Below are positions 16,710-25,142 of a stretch of DNA of 47,599 nucleotides, one piece after another (within the stretch, counting starts at the first letter, position 1; the number at the start of each line of letters is the position of its first letter). The notes beneath the pieces are model-generated. The model did no database searches. It worked only from the letters and a program-made list of their open reading frames with translations, and was not told the DNA's origin. Origin of the DNA: Bacteroidota bacterium (lineage in GTDB: Bacteria; Bacteroidota; Bacteroidia; Flavobacteriales; Flavobacteriaceae); the NCBI GenBank assembly GCA_027593245.1, contig JAQCJC010000006.1, positions 1 through 47,599 on the forward strand, written 5' to 3'. A program made the translations under genes and the position numbers.

Positions 16710-16761
16710 AAGTCGTTAAGTTTTTCTATTGAATAATTTTTCGACTTTTTTTAAAACTTAA
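16710..16761 (+). promoter_or_regulatory. interleaved complementary segments between rpsB and tsf
   Basis: AAGTCG (16710-16715) can pair with CGACTT (16742-16747), which runs into seven T (16746-16752). TTAAGTTTT (16716-16724) can pair perfectly with AAAACTTAA (16753-16761). The two pairings are interleaved, so they are either alternatives (attenuator-like) or form a pseudoknot just before the tsf ATG. The segment is very AT-rich and chance complementarity is a real possibility. Confidence 0.25.
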
Positions 16762-16765
16762 AATC

Positions 16766-17731
16766 ATGACAAAGATTACAGCTGCCGAAGTAAACAAATT
16801 AAGAAAAGCTACAGGCGCGGGAATGATGGATTGTAAAAAAGCGCTTGTTGAAGCCGAAGGAGATTTTGATAATGCAATTGATATCCTGCGTAAGAAAGGG
16901 CAAAAAGTCGCTGCTAAAAGAGCTGACCGTGACTCTACGGAAGGTGCTGCTGTTGCCAAAGTAAACGAAGAAAACACGCTTGGCGTTGCCATTGTATTAG
17001 GATGTGAGACTGATTTTGTTGGGAAGAATGAAAACTTCCTCGCATTAGCAAATCAACTTGCTGAGATTGCGCTAGACCACACATCTAAAGATGCATTTCT
17101 AGCAGCAGACTTTGGCGGTATGTCTGTAGCTGATAAACTAATCGAGCAAACAGGTGTGATTGGAGAAAAATTAGATTTAAAGTCTTTTGAAAAAGTGGAA
17201 GCTCCATACGTAGGTGCCTATGTACACATCAATAAAATTGCAGCCTTGGTTGGCCTTTCGGCAAACGTGGATAATGCTGCAACACTTGCAAAAGACCTTG
17301 CGATGCAGGTCGCTTCAATGGGCGCAACTTCATTATCGTACAAAGATTTCGATCTTGCTTTTGTTGCCTCTGAAACCGAAGCACGGATTGCTGTTATTGA
17401 AAAAGATAACATTGAACTTGAACGACTAGGTAAGACTTTAAAGAACGTTCCTAGCTACATTTCTATGGCGCAATTGACCCCTGAAGTTTTGGCTCAAGCT
17501 GAAGAAGATGCAAAAGCACAACTCAAAGCTGAAGGAAAACCAGAACAAATTTGGGATAAAATTTTGCCAGGAAAAATGGACCGCTTTATTTCAGATAATA
17601 CAACTCTAGATAAAGAACAGTGTCTGTTAGATCAAGATTTCATTAAAGACGATAAAAGCACAGTTGCAAAATATGTCGCTTCTTATGGTGAAGTTGAAGT
17701 TACTGAATTTAAAAGGGTGGCTTTAGGATAA
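16766..17731 (+). CDS. tsf: elongation factor Ts
   Basis: A 321-aa nucleotide-exchange factor for EF-Tu. The N-terminal UBA-like region with VNKLRKATGAGMMDCKKALVEAEGDFDNAIDILRKKG is diagnostic, followed by the core beginning with EGAAVAKVNEENTLGVAIVLGCETDFVGKNENF, where TDFV is the conserved EF-Tu contact. Two dimerisation subdomains follow; the length is typical of Bacteroidota. It is downstream of rpsB by 83 nt and followed by a very strong terminator, closing the ribosomal unit. Confidence 0.97.
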   Translation: MTKITAAEVNKLRKATGAGMMDCKKALVEAEGDFDNAIDILRKKGQKVAAKRADRDSTEGAAVAKVNEENTLGVAIVLGCETDFVGKNENFLALANQLAEIALDHTSKDAFLAADFGGMSVADKLIEQTGVIGEKLDLKSFEKVEAPYVGAYVHINKIAALVGLSANVDNAATLAKDLAMQVASMGATSLSYKDFDLAFVASETEARIAVIEKDNIELERLGKTLKNVPSYISMAQLTPEVLAQAEEDAKAQLKAEGKPEQIWDKILPGKMDRFISDNTTLDKEQCLLDQDFIKDDKSTVAKYVASYGEVEVTEFKRVALG

Positions 17732-17758
17732 TTACAACAACTAATTGCTGTTATAATT

Positions 17759-17793
17759 TAAAACCCTGTGTCTGATGGACACAGGGTTTTTTT
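17759..17793 (+). terminator. strong intrinsic terminator after tsf
   Basis: AAACCCTGTGTC (17761-17772) pairs perfectly with GACACAGGGTTT (17778-17789) around loop TGATG, followed by a T-run to 17793. It is a 12-bp stem with the preceding A-run matching the T-run, so it could also work on the other strand. Confidence 0.95.
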
Positions 17794-17849
17794 AAGCTTA
17801 AAACAAAACGGAAAAAACACAGGGGGTAATAAACTTTTAAGATATTCCT

Positions 17850-17857
17850 TATATTTG
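17850..17857 (+). promoter_or_regulatory. -7 element upstream of pyrH
   Basis: TATATTTG matches TAnnTTTG, 19 nt before the pyrH ATG; predicted transcription start about 17864. No good TTG is seen at -33. It follows the tsf terminator, so pyrH-frr is probably a separate unit. Confidence 0.55.
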
Positions 17858-17876
17858 TACAACGATCAAAACTATT

Positions 17877-18581
17877 ATGACATACAAACGCATATTACTG
17901 AAACTATCTGGCGAAGCGCTCATGGGCAATCGACAGTATGGAATTGACCCTCATCGCCTTTCCGAGTACGCAAGGGACATCAAAGACATTGTTAACAAAG
18001 GTATAGAAGTTGCTATTGTTATTGGTGGAGGAAATATTTTTAGAGGAGTTGCAGGGGCAAGTAATGGAATGGATCGTGTTCAAGGCGATCACATGGGAAT
18101 GCTAGCAACAGTCATAAATGGACTAGCACTCCAAAGCGCTTTAGAAAATGAAGAGGTCCCTACCCGACTGCAATCAGCGATAAAAATTAATGAAGTTGCA
18201 GAGCCATTTATACGCCGTAAGGCCATGCGCCATTTAGAAAAAGGGCGAGTTGTAATTTTTGGCGGAGGAACCGGAAATCCATATTTTACTACAGATTCAG
18301 CAGCAGTTTTACGGGCAATTGAAATTGAGGCCGATGTGATAATGAAAGGAACTAGAGTCGATGGCATCTATTCCGCCGATCCCGAAAAAGATGCAACAGC
18401 TAGTAAATTTGACAATATTAGCTTTTCTGACGTGCTCAACAAAGGCCTTAAGGTTATGGATACAACAGCATTTACGTTAAGTCAAGAAAATAAACTGCCT
18501 ATTATTGTTTTTGATATGAATAAAAAAGGAAATTTAATGAAGATCGTTTCAGGAGAACAGATTGGAACGACAGTAAGTTAA
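17877..18581 (+). CDS. pyrH: UMP kinase
   Basis: A 234-aa bacterial UMP kinase that phosphorylates UMP to UDP in pyrimidine nucleotide synthesis. Key segments: [13 protein letters not shown] (nucleotide binding), [28 protein letters not shown], and [44 protein letters not shown], all typical of the amino-acid-kinase fold hexameric enzyme. The start is the ATG directly before TYKRILLK. It is followed by frr after 10 nt, the standard pyrH-frr pair. Confidence 0.98.
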   Translation: MTYKRILLKLSGEALMGNRQYGIDPHRLSEYARDIKDIVNKGIEVAIVIGGGNIFRGVAGASNGMDRVQGDHMGMLATVINGLALQSALENEEVPTRLQSAIKINEVAEPFIRRKAMRHLEKGRVVIFGGGTGNPYFTTDSAAVLRAIEIEADVIMKGTRVDGIYSADPEKDATASKFDNISFSDVLNKGLKVMDTTAFTLSQENKLPIIVFDMNKKGNLMKIVSGEQIGTTVS

Positions 18582-18591
18582 TTTAAAAGAA

Positions 18592-19149
18592 ATGAACGAA
18601 GAAATTGAATTCATATTGGACAGTACCAAGGAAGCTATGGAAAAGGCCCTCAAGCATCTAGAAAAACAATTTATAAATATTCGTGCTGGGAAAGCAAGCC
18701 CATCTATGTTGGGTAGTGTAAACGTTGATTATTACGGTACACTAACGCCTTTAGCTCAAGTCGCTAATGTAAATACACCTGATGGCAGAACCATCACTGT
18801 TCAACCGTGGGAAAAATCAATGTTACAAGATATTGAACATGCTATAATGGTCGCTAACCTTGGATTTAACCCCATGAATAATGGCGAAAGTATCATCATC
18901 AACGTACCACCACTTACAGAAGAGCGTCGCCGTGAGCTAGCTAAACAAGCAAAGGCAGAAGCTGAAGATGCAAAAATCTCTATTCGCGGTGCTCGAAAAG
19001 AGGGCAATAATGAACTTAAAAAACTAAATGACATCTCTGAAGACCTTAAAAAAAACACAGAGGCTGATATTCAACAGATGACCGATACACATATCGTCAA
19101 AGCTGATACTCTTTTTGCTGCAAAAGAAAAGGAGATTTTGACTGTATAA
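18592..19149 (+). CDS. frr: ribosome recycling factor
   Basis: A 185-aa RRF that splits post-termination ribosomes together with EF-G. It has the classical signatures FINIRAGKASPSMLGSVNVDYYGTLTPLAQVANV, the hinge/domain-II part TITVQPWEKSMLQDIEHAI, NGESIIINVPPLTEERRRELAKQAKAEAEDAKISIRGARKE and the C-terminal helix with TDTHIVKADTLFAAKEKEILTV. Normal length, 10 nt after pyrH. Confidence 0.98.
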   Translation: MNEEIEFILDSTKEAMEKALKHLEKQFINIRAGKASPSMLGSVNVDYYGTLTPLAQVANVNTPDGRTITVQPWEKSMLQDIEHAIMVANLGFNPMNNGESIIINVPPLTEERRRELAKQAKAEAEDAKISIRGARKEGNNELKKLNDISEDLKKNTEADIQQMTDTHIVKADTLFAAKEKEILTV

Positions 19150-19234
19150 TTTTCAAAAAAGCACCATACTAATTTAACTCTTTTTTCAGGAAAAGGCAAC
19201 GCATAATTATGCCCCGAAATCCATTGGTTTTCTA

Positions 19235-19242
19235 TACCTTTG
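19235..19242 (+). promoter_or_regulatory. -7 element upstream of RND/MMPL transporter gene
   Basis: TACCTTTG matches TAnnTTTG; predicted start about 19249. The TTG at 19240-19242 that opens the longest frame is the end of this element, which supports the ATG at 19261 as the true start. No -33 TTG is seen at normal spacing. Confidence 0.5.
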
Positions 19243-19260
19243 GGGACTTTAAAATCAAAT

Positions 19261-21654
19261 ATGTTTAAAGTATTTACTTCAGGTTTTTGGGAAGCTGTAG
19301 CGAGACTAATTCTTCGTAACCGCATAGTTATCCTCATAATGATAGGGCTGGGTACTGCTCTTATGGTTTCGCAATGGAATAAAATGCGCTTTTCGTACAC
19401 TGAAGCCAATTTGCTTCCAGATCAGCACCACGTAAATCTTGACTACAATACCTTTTTGGATATATTTGGCGAAGAGGGAAATATTATTGTCCTTGGCGTA
19501 AAAGATAGCACACTTCTAACCGCACAAAATTTTAATGCATGGAACAGCTTCAGTAAATCAATTGAAAAAAATGAAAATATTGAAGCTGTAATCACGCTTC
19601 AAGACCTAAAAAAATTAATTAAAAATCAAAAGAAACAACAGTTTAATTTTGAGCCAATAGTTAATGATTCAATCCGCTCGAATGATGAGCTTGAGCAACT
19701 TCAAAGCTCCCTGTTTGCTGATTTTCCTTTTTATGATGAGGTCCTTTACAATAAAGACTCTAAGGCGATTCGTACAATTATATACCTTAAAAAATCAATC
19801 GTAAACACCTCAGCCAGAAAAGAGTTTATAATGGAGGTCTTGATTCCAAAAATTAAAGCTTTCGAAGCCGCTACAAACATGAATGTACGAGCATCAGGTA
19901 TGCCCTATGTCCGCACGCTTAATTCTCAAAATATAATTGATGAAATTGAGATTTTTATATTAGCAGCTATTCTAATCACGTCCCTTATTTTCTATTTGTT
20001 TTTCCGTTCGTATCGCGCAACGTTCATCTCTATGTTTGTAGTAGTTATAGGGGTAATGTGGACTTTTGGTATTTTAGGCCTACTTGAATACGAGATTACA
20101 GTACTGACAGCACTAATCCCCCCTCTAATCATAGTTATCGGTATCCCCAATTGTATATTCTTAATTAACAAATACCAACACGAAGTCAATAAACACGGTA
20201 ATAAAGCCAAGTCTCTTCAACGTGTCATTACCAAAGTTGGAAATGCAACTCTGATGACCAACACAACTACAGCTTCTGGTTTTGCTACTTTTGTCATTAC
20301 TCAAAGTAAGCTTCTCACAGAATTTGGAACTGTAGCCTCTTTGAGTATTATGGCTATTTTTGTACTATGTTTGCTCATTATCCCCATTATTTACAGCTTT
20401 ATGCCTATGCCTAAGGAAAAGCATTTAGAACATCTGAATAGGCAATGGATCAATCGATTAGGGGACTGGATTGAAAAAACTGTAAAGCACAAAAGCATCA
20501 CTATTTACTCCTTTTCACTTATCTTATTAATCACGAGTATTATTGGAATTTATCAAATAGAAACAACGGGCAGTTTGTTAGAGGACATGCCTAAAAGCGC
20601 AGAATTCTTTAAGGATATCGAGTTTTATGAAAAAGAATTTAATGGTGTAATGCCCTTAGAAATTCTAGTCAACACCAAGCGAAAAAAAGGGGTCCTCAAA
20701 AGGTCAACTTTAAAGCGAATGAACGAGCTTGAATTGCTTATTGAAGATATTCCGGAACTCTCTAAGCCAATATCGATTGTTGGCCTTGTAAAATACGCTA
20801 AACAAGCATACTATAATGGAAATCCAAAGTACTATCAATTACCTACAGCACAAGAAAATACTTTCATTTTGTCTTATGCAAAGAACACTACCAATGATGT
20901 AAGTTTGCTCAAGAATTATGTTGACTCTACCGGACAATATGCGCGCATAACTACCTTTATGAAAAATGCAGAAATAGAGAAGATGGAGCGAATAGAAGGG
21001 CAGTTAAAGGAAAAAATTGCTAAAATATTTCCAGAGGACCAGTACGAAGTAACCCTCACAGGGAAAGCGTATTTGTTTCAAAAAGGCACTCGATTTCTAA
21101 TCCGGAATTTAGTTCTATCATTGGCGTTAGCAATTGTTCTTATTTCTTTATTCATGGCATACATGTTTAGATCTTTCCGAATGATCATCATATCCTTAAT
21201 TCCAAACCTTTTACCGCTATTAATTACAGCCGGAATGATGGGCTATTTGGGCGTCCCCATAAAGCCCTCAACAATACTGGTTTTTAGCATCGCTTTTGGA
21301 ATTTCTGTTGATGATACCATTCACTTTTTAGCAAAATACCGCCAAGAACTAATAGCTAATCACTGGCGTATAAAGAAATCTATATTTGCCGCACTACGAG
21401 AAACAGGAATAAGCATGTTTTACACATCAATTGTTCTGTTTTTTGGATTCTCTGTGTTTATTACCTCAAATTTTGGCGGAACAGTAGCTCTAGGAGCGCT
21501 AATTTCGGGAACTTTACTGCTCGCTATGATGGCCAATTTATTACTTTTACCTGTACTGCTGTTATCTTTGGAGCGCAGTATTGCCAATAAAAAAGTTTTA
21601 AAAGAACCAGCGCTTAACATCATCCCTGAAATTGAGGATGTTGATGTGAAATAA
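19261..21654 (+). CDS. RND/MMPL family transporter (HAE3-like)
   Basis: A 797-aa inner-membrane protein with two repeats of one helix, a periplasmic loop and a five-helix sterol-sensing-like bundle. Evidence includes the first helix (VILIMIGLGTALMVS), a loop domain, the bundle with ALIPPLIIVIGIPNCIFLINKYQ, and a second bundle with STILVFSIAFGISVDDTIHFLAKYRQEL, where GISVDDTIH carries the proton-relay acidic residues of RND/MMPL pumps. Such proteins export lipids, hopanoids or hydrophobic compounds, or act with partner exporters; the substrate here is unknown. Start chosen at ATG 19261 because the upstream TTG is within a -7 element. It lies between frr and asnS without adaptor or outer-membrane genes. 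Confidence 0.88.
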   Translation: MFKVFTSGFWEAVARLILRNRIVILIMIGLGTALMVSQWNKMRFSYTEANLLPDQHHVNLDYNTFLDIFGEEGNIIVLGVKDSTLLTAQNFNAWNSFSKSIEKNENIEAVITLQDLKKLIKNQKKQQFNFEPIVNDSIRSNDELEQLQSSLFADFPFYDEVLYNKDSKAIRTIIYLKKSIVNTSARKEFIMEVLIPKIKAFEAATNMNVRASGMPYVRTLNSQNIIDEIEIFILAAILITSLIFYLFFRSYRATFISMFVVVIGVMWTFGILGLLEYEITVLTALIPPLIIVIGIPNCIFLINKYQHEVNKHGNKAKSLQRVITKVGNATLMTNTTTASGFATFVITQSKLLTEFGTVASLSIMAIFVLCLLIIPIIYSFMPMPKEKHLEHLNRQWINRLGDWIEKTVKHKSITIYSFSLILLITSIIGIYQIETTGSLLEDMPKSAEFFKDIEFYEKEFNGVMPLEILVNTKRKKGVLKRSTLKRMNELELLIEDIPELSKPISIVGLVKYAKQAYYNGNPKYYQLPTAQENTFILSYAKNTTNDVSLLKNYVDSTGQYARITTFMKNAEIEKMERIEGQLKEKIAKIFPEDQYEVTLTGKAYLFQKGTRFLIRNLVLSLALAIVLISLFMAYMFRSFRMIIISLIPNLLPLLITAGMMGYLGVPIKPSTILVFSIAFGISVDDTIHFLAKYRQELIANHWRIKKSIFAALRETGISMFYTSIVLFFGFSVFITSNFGGTVALGALISGTLLLAMMANLLLLPVLLLSLERSIANKKVLKEPALNIIPEIEDVDVK

Positions 21655-21682
21655 TTATCTGCCTTCTTTGATTCTAAAGTTT

Positions 21683-21690
21683 TATATTTG
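21683..21690 (+). promoter_or_regulatory. -7 element upstream of asnS
   Basis: TATATTTG matches TAnnTTTG and lies 19 nt before the asnS ATG, with a predicted start about 21697. No convincing -33. Confidence 0.5.
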
Positions 21691-21709
21691 TAGCTAATTT
21701 TAGGGACAA

Positions 21710-23152
21710 ATGATCAAGAGTACAATAGCAGAGCTTTTTGCGCAAGAAATAAAACATAAAGATGTTGAAGTTAAAGGGTGGGTAAAATCGTTTAGAGCGA
21801 ATCGCTTTATTGCATTAAATGATGGATCTACGCTTCGTAATATTCAGTGTGTGGTAGATTTTGAGTCTATGGATGAGGCATTACTGAAGCGCATTTCAAC
21901 AGGTGCTGCTGTGCACATAAAAGGCAGTTTAGTCGAAAGTCAAGGCAAAGGCCAAGACGTAGAAATTCAAGTTACTTCGTTAGAAGTTTTAGGAGATGCC
22001 GATCCTGAGCTCGTGTCTAAGACTATTTTACAGCCCAAGCGCCATTCATTAGAATTCTTGAGAGAACAAGCACACCTAAGAGCTCGAACCAATACTTTTG
22101 GGGCCATAATGCGCCTGCGTTCGTCTCTTTCATTTGCCGTTCACGAGTATTTTCACAACAATGGATTTTACTACATGCATGCCCCCATCATTACAGGAAG
22201 TGACGCCGAAGGAGCAGGTGAAATGTTTCGAATTACAACCCTAGACCCAAAAGACCCTCCACTTACTGAAAGCGGAGAAGTAGATTACTCAAAGGATTTT
22301 TTCGGAAAAGAAACAAACCTCACCGTGTCAGGGCAATTAGAGGCTGAAACCTACGCCATGGCGCTAGGAAAAGTGTATACTTTTGGACCAACATTTAGAG
22401 CCGAAAACTCTAACACTTCTAGACACCTTGCTGAATTTTGGATGATTGAGCCCGAAGTTGCTTTTATGGATTTGGAAGGAAACATGGATCTTGCTGAAGA
22501 TTTTCTAAAATATGTAATTGCGTATGTTTTAAAAAACAATGTTGATGATCTCGCCTTTCTAGAAAAACGCCTCGAACAGGAAGAGAAATCAAAACCTCAA
22601 AACGAACGCAGCAGCATGAGCTTAACGGAAAAATTAAATTTTGTTTTGGATAATAATTTTAAGCGAGTAAGTTATTCAGAGGCAATTGCTATTTTAAGAA
22701 ACAGCAAGCCTAACAAAAAGAAAAAATTCAAATACCCAATCAATGAATGGGGTGTAGATTTGCAAAGTGAGCACGAACGTTTTCTAGTCGAAAAACACTT
22801 TAAATGCCCAGTCATCTTATTTGATTACCCGGCTAATATCAAAGCGTTTTATATGCGGCTAAATGAAGACGGGAAAACTGTCCGTGCTATGGATATTCTC
22901 TTTCCTGGTATTGGAGAAATTGTAGGCGGGTCTCAGCGTGAAGAGCGCTTAGAAGTCCTCAAGGAAAAAATGGCTGCACTCGATATTCCAGAAGAAGAGT
23001 TATGGTGGTACTTAGACCTTAGAACCTATGGAACAGCAGTGCACTCTGGGTTTGGACTTGGCTTTGAAAGACTAGTCATGTTTGCTACGGGAATGAGTAA
23101 TATCAGAGATGTTATTCCATATCCAAGAACCCCGCAAAATGCTGAATTTTAA
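21710..23152 (+). CDS. asnS: asparaginyl-tRNA synthetase
   Basis: A 480-aa class IIb aminoacyl-tRNA synthetase charging tRNA-Asn. The N-terminal OB-fold anticodon-binding domain (VEVKGWVKSFRANRFIALNDGST) is followed by the catalytic core: motif 2 in FGPTFRAENSNTSRHLAEFWMIEPEVAF and motif 3 in HSGFGLGFERLVMFATGMSNIRDVIPYPR. AENSNTSRHL and the full class II core distinguish it from the aspartyl enzyme. An inserted segment of about 100 residues around 270-370 is present. Its own promoter element lies just upstream. Confidence 0.97.
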   Translation: MIKSTIAELFAQEIKHKDVEVKGWVKSFRANRFIALNDGSTLRNIQCVVDFESMDEALLKRISTGAAVHIKGSLVESQGKGQDVEIQVTSLEVLGDADPELVSKTILQPKRHSLEFLREQAHLRARTNTFGAIMRLRSSLSFAVHEYFHNNGFYYMHAPIITGSDAEGAGEMFRITTLDPKDPPLTESGEVDYSKDFFGKETNLTVSGQLEAETYAMALGKVYTFGPTFRAENSNTSRHLAEFWMIEPEVAFMDLEGNMDLAEDFLKYVIAYVLKNNVDDLAFLEKRLEQEEKSKPQNERSSMSLTEKLNFVLDNNFKRVSYSEAIAILRNSKPNKKKKFKYPINEWGVDLQSEHERFLVEKHFKCPVILFDYPANIKAFYMRLNEDGKTVRAMDILFPGIGEIVGGSQREERLEVLKEKMAALDIPEEELWWYLDLRTYGTAVHSGFGLGFERLVMFATGMSNIRDVIPYPRTPQNAEF

Positions 23153-23242
23153 GTACAAAACAGCAGTAGTACACTAATTAATTAAAACTAGAGCCTATTC
23201 ATTTAATTGTTTTTTTTAATTTTATACAAACCCAAATAAGCA

Positions 23243-24697
23243 ATGTTAAAGCAGTACTTACAATATAAACTTTCACAAAAACTGTCTCCACAGCAGATTC
23301 AGCTGATGAAGCTTATACAGTTACCTACACAAGCATTTGAACAACGACTAAAACAGGAGCTAGAAGAAAATCCTGCTTTGGAGCGCGGTAAAGAGAAAGA
23401 AGAGGATGGTTTTGACGATGTGTATTCCGATCAAGATTATGAAGAAAATGAAAAAATAAATGCTGATGACATTAATATCGATGACTACCTGAGCGATGAT
23501 GAAATACCTTCCTACAGACTACAGGCCAATAATCATAGTGCAGATGATGAGTCAAAAACAATTCCTTATGCCTCTGGAACATCATTCACACAACTATTAA
23601 CAGACCAACTCAACACCTTTCGCTTAGAAAACCAAGATTATGAAATAGCAAAATTTCTCATTGGAAGCATCGATGATAGTGGCTATATTCGCCGCTCACT
23701 TTTAGATTTAACAGATGATTTGGCCTTCACTCAGAATATTTTCACAGATGTTGAAACCCTTGAAAAGGTGCTAAAGGTTGTACAGCAACTAGATCCCCCT
23801 GGAGTAGGAGCAAGAAATTTACAGGAATGTTTACTGATTCAATTGCAGCGAAAGGAACAAACACCCCATACAGAGCGTGCAGCTGATATGATTGAAAATG
23901 CGTTTGAGCAATTTACAAAAAAGCATTACCAGAAATTACTCAAAAAATTTAATGTTTCTGAAATTGAGCTTAAAGATGCCATCTTGGAGATTGAACGGCT
24001 CAATCCAAAACCTGGGAGTTCATTTTCCAACAACCTACGCTCTACAGAGCATGTCGTCCCTGACTTTACAATTAAAATTATTGACGGCGAATTGGAACTG
24101 GTTTTAAACGGACGTAATGCCCCTGAGTTACATATTTCTAAATCCTATAACGAAATGTTACTTGGGTACAAGGCTTCCAAAGAAAAGTCCAGAGCACAAA
24201 AAGAGGCTGTTTTATTCATCAAACAAAAACTCGATGCTGCCAAATGGTTTATCGACGCAATACGACAGCGGCAACAAACACTATTGCTAACCATGAGTGC
24301 AATAGTGCACTACCAAAAAGCCTACTTTTTATCTGGTGATGAAGAACAACTTCGCCCCATGATTCTAAAAGATATCGCTGACGAAGTAGAAATGGATATT
24401 TCCACAATTTCTAGAGTTGCAAACAGCAAATATGTAGACACTCCCTATGGGACAAAACTCATTAAAGAGTTCTTTAGTGAATCAATGACCAATGACCAAG
24501 GAGAAGAAGTGTCTACTCGAGAAATAAAAAGTATTTTAAAAACCATTATTGTTGAGGAAAATAAGAAAAAGCCTTGGACCGATGAAAAATTAGCTAAGAT
24601 CCTTAAAGAAAAAGGGTTTCCTATAGCACGACGGACGGTGGCAAAATACAGAGAACAGCTAGATTTTCCTGTCGCGCGCTTACGAAAACAAATCTAA
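23243..24697 (+). CDS. rpoN: RNA polymerase sigma-54 factor
   Basis: A 484-aa sigma-54. Region I at the N-terminus is glutamine/leucine rich (LSPQQIQLMKLIQLPTQAFEQRLKQELEENPALE), region II is acidic (DGFDDVYSDQDYEENEKINADD), and the core-binding and HTH parts follow. The RpoN box ARRTVAKYR (about 462-470) near the C-terminus, which reads the -24 promoter element, is perfect. Sigma-54 needs enhancer-binding ATPases; none is encoded here. The gene meets umuD tail to tail with a one-base gap (24698). Confidence 0.97.
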   Translation: MLKQYLQYKLSQKLSPQQIQLMKLIQLPTQAFEQRLKQELEENPALERGKEKEEDGFDDVYSDQDYEENEKINADDINIDDYLSDDEIPSYRLQANNHSADDESKTIPYASGTSFTQLLTDQLNTFRLENQDYEIAKFLIGSIDDSGYIRRSLLDLTDDLAFTQNIFTDVETLEKVLKVVQQLDPPGVGARNLQECLLIQLQRKEQTPHTERAADMIENAFEQFTKKHYQKLLKKFNVSEIELKDAILEIERLNPKPGSSFSNNLRSTEHVVPDFTIKIIDGELELVLNGRNAPELHISKSYNEMLLGYKASKEKSRAQKEAVLFIKQKLDAAKWFIDAIRQRQQTLLLTMSAIVHYQKAYFLSGDEEQLRPMILKDIADEVEMDISTISRVANSKYVDTPYGTKLIKEFFSESMTNDQGEEVSTREIKSILKTIIVEENKKKPWTDEKLAKILKEKGFPIARRTVAKYREQLDFPVARLRKQI

Positions 24698-24698
24698 A

Positions 24699-25142
24699 TT
24701 ATACTTTTTTAATCACATTGGTTACAATCCCCCAGATCACAAAATCATTCTCAGATGTAATTTTGATAGGATTATAGTTTTTATTTTCAGGCTGTAACCA
24801 AACCTCTTCTCCGTCAACCTTTAATCTCTTTACAGTAAACTCACCATCTAAAAAACAAACTGCAATTCTGTTGTGTTCCGGCGTAAGACTACGGTCTATA
24901 ACTAATAAATCATTGTCATTTAACCCCGCGTCTATCATAGATTGACCGCTTACGCGGGCAAAGAAAGTCGCCTCTTTGTTTTTAATTAGCTCAGAATCTA
25001 GAGACAAGCGTTCTTGCTTAAAGTCATCGGCAGGCGAAGGAAAGCCTGCAGAGATTCCGGTATCAAAGTAAATAACTCCGGTGTTGTGTTTTCCCGGTTT
25101 TGGAATAAAAAAAGTTAGGGCTTGATTGGTTTTTTTTGACAT
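24699..25142 (-). CDS. umuD: UmuD-like, LexA-type self-cleaving peptidase
   Basis: A 147-aa S24-family protein, the accessory and regulatory partner of error-prone DNA polymerase V. The autocleavage site is Ala32-Gly33 (ISAGFPSP), the nucleophile Ser68 in VSGQSMIDAG and the general base Lys105 in FTVKRL. The Ser-Lys distance of 37 residues equals that in E. coli UmuD. There is no N-terminal HTH, so it is not LexA. The start ATG (25140-25142) lies inside the 3' end of umuC, giving a 28-nt overlap, so translation is probably coupled. The order here is umuC then umuD, opposite to E. coli. Confidence 0.92.
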   Translation of the reverse strand: MSKKTNQALTFFIPKPGKHNTGVIYFDTGISAGFPSPADDFKQERLSLDSELIKNKEATFFARVSGQSMIDAGLNDNDLLVIDRSLTPEHNRIAVCFLDGEFTVKRLKVDGEEVWLQPENKNYNPIKITSENDFVIWGIVTNVIKKV

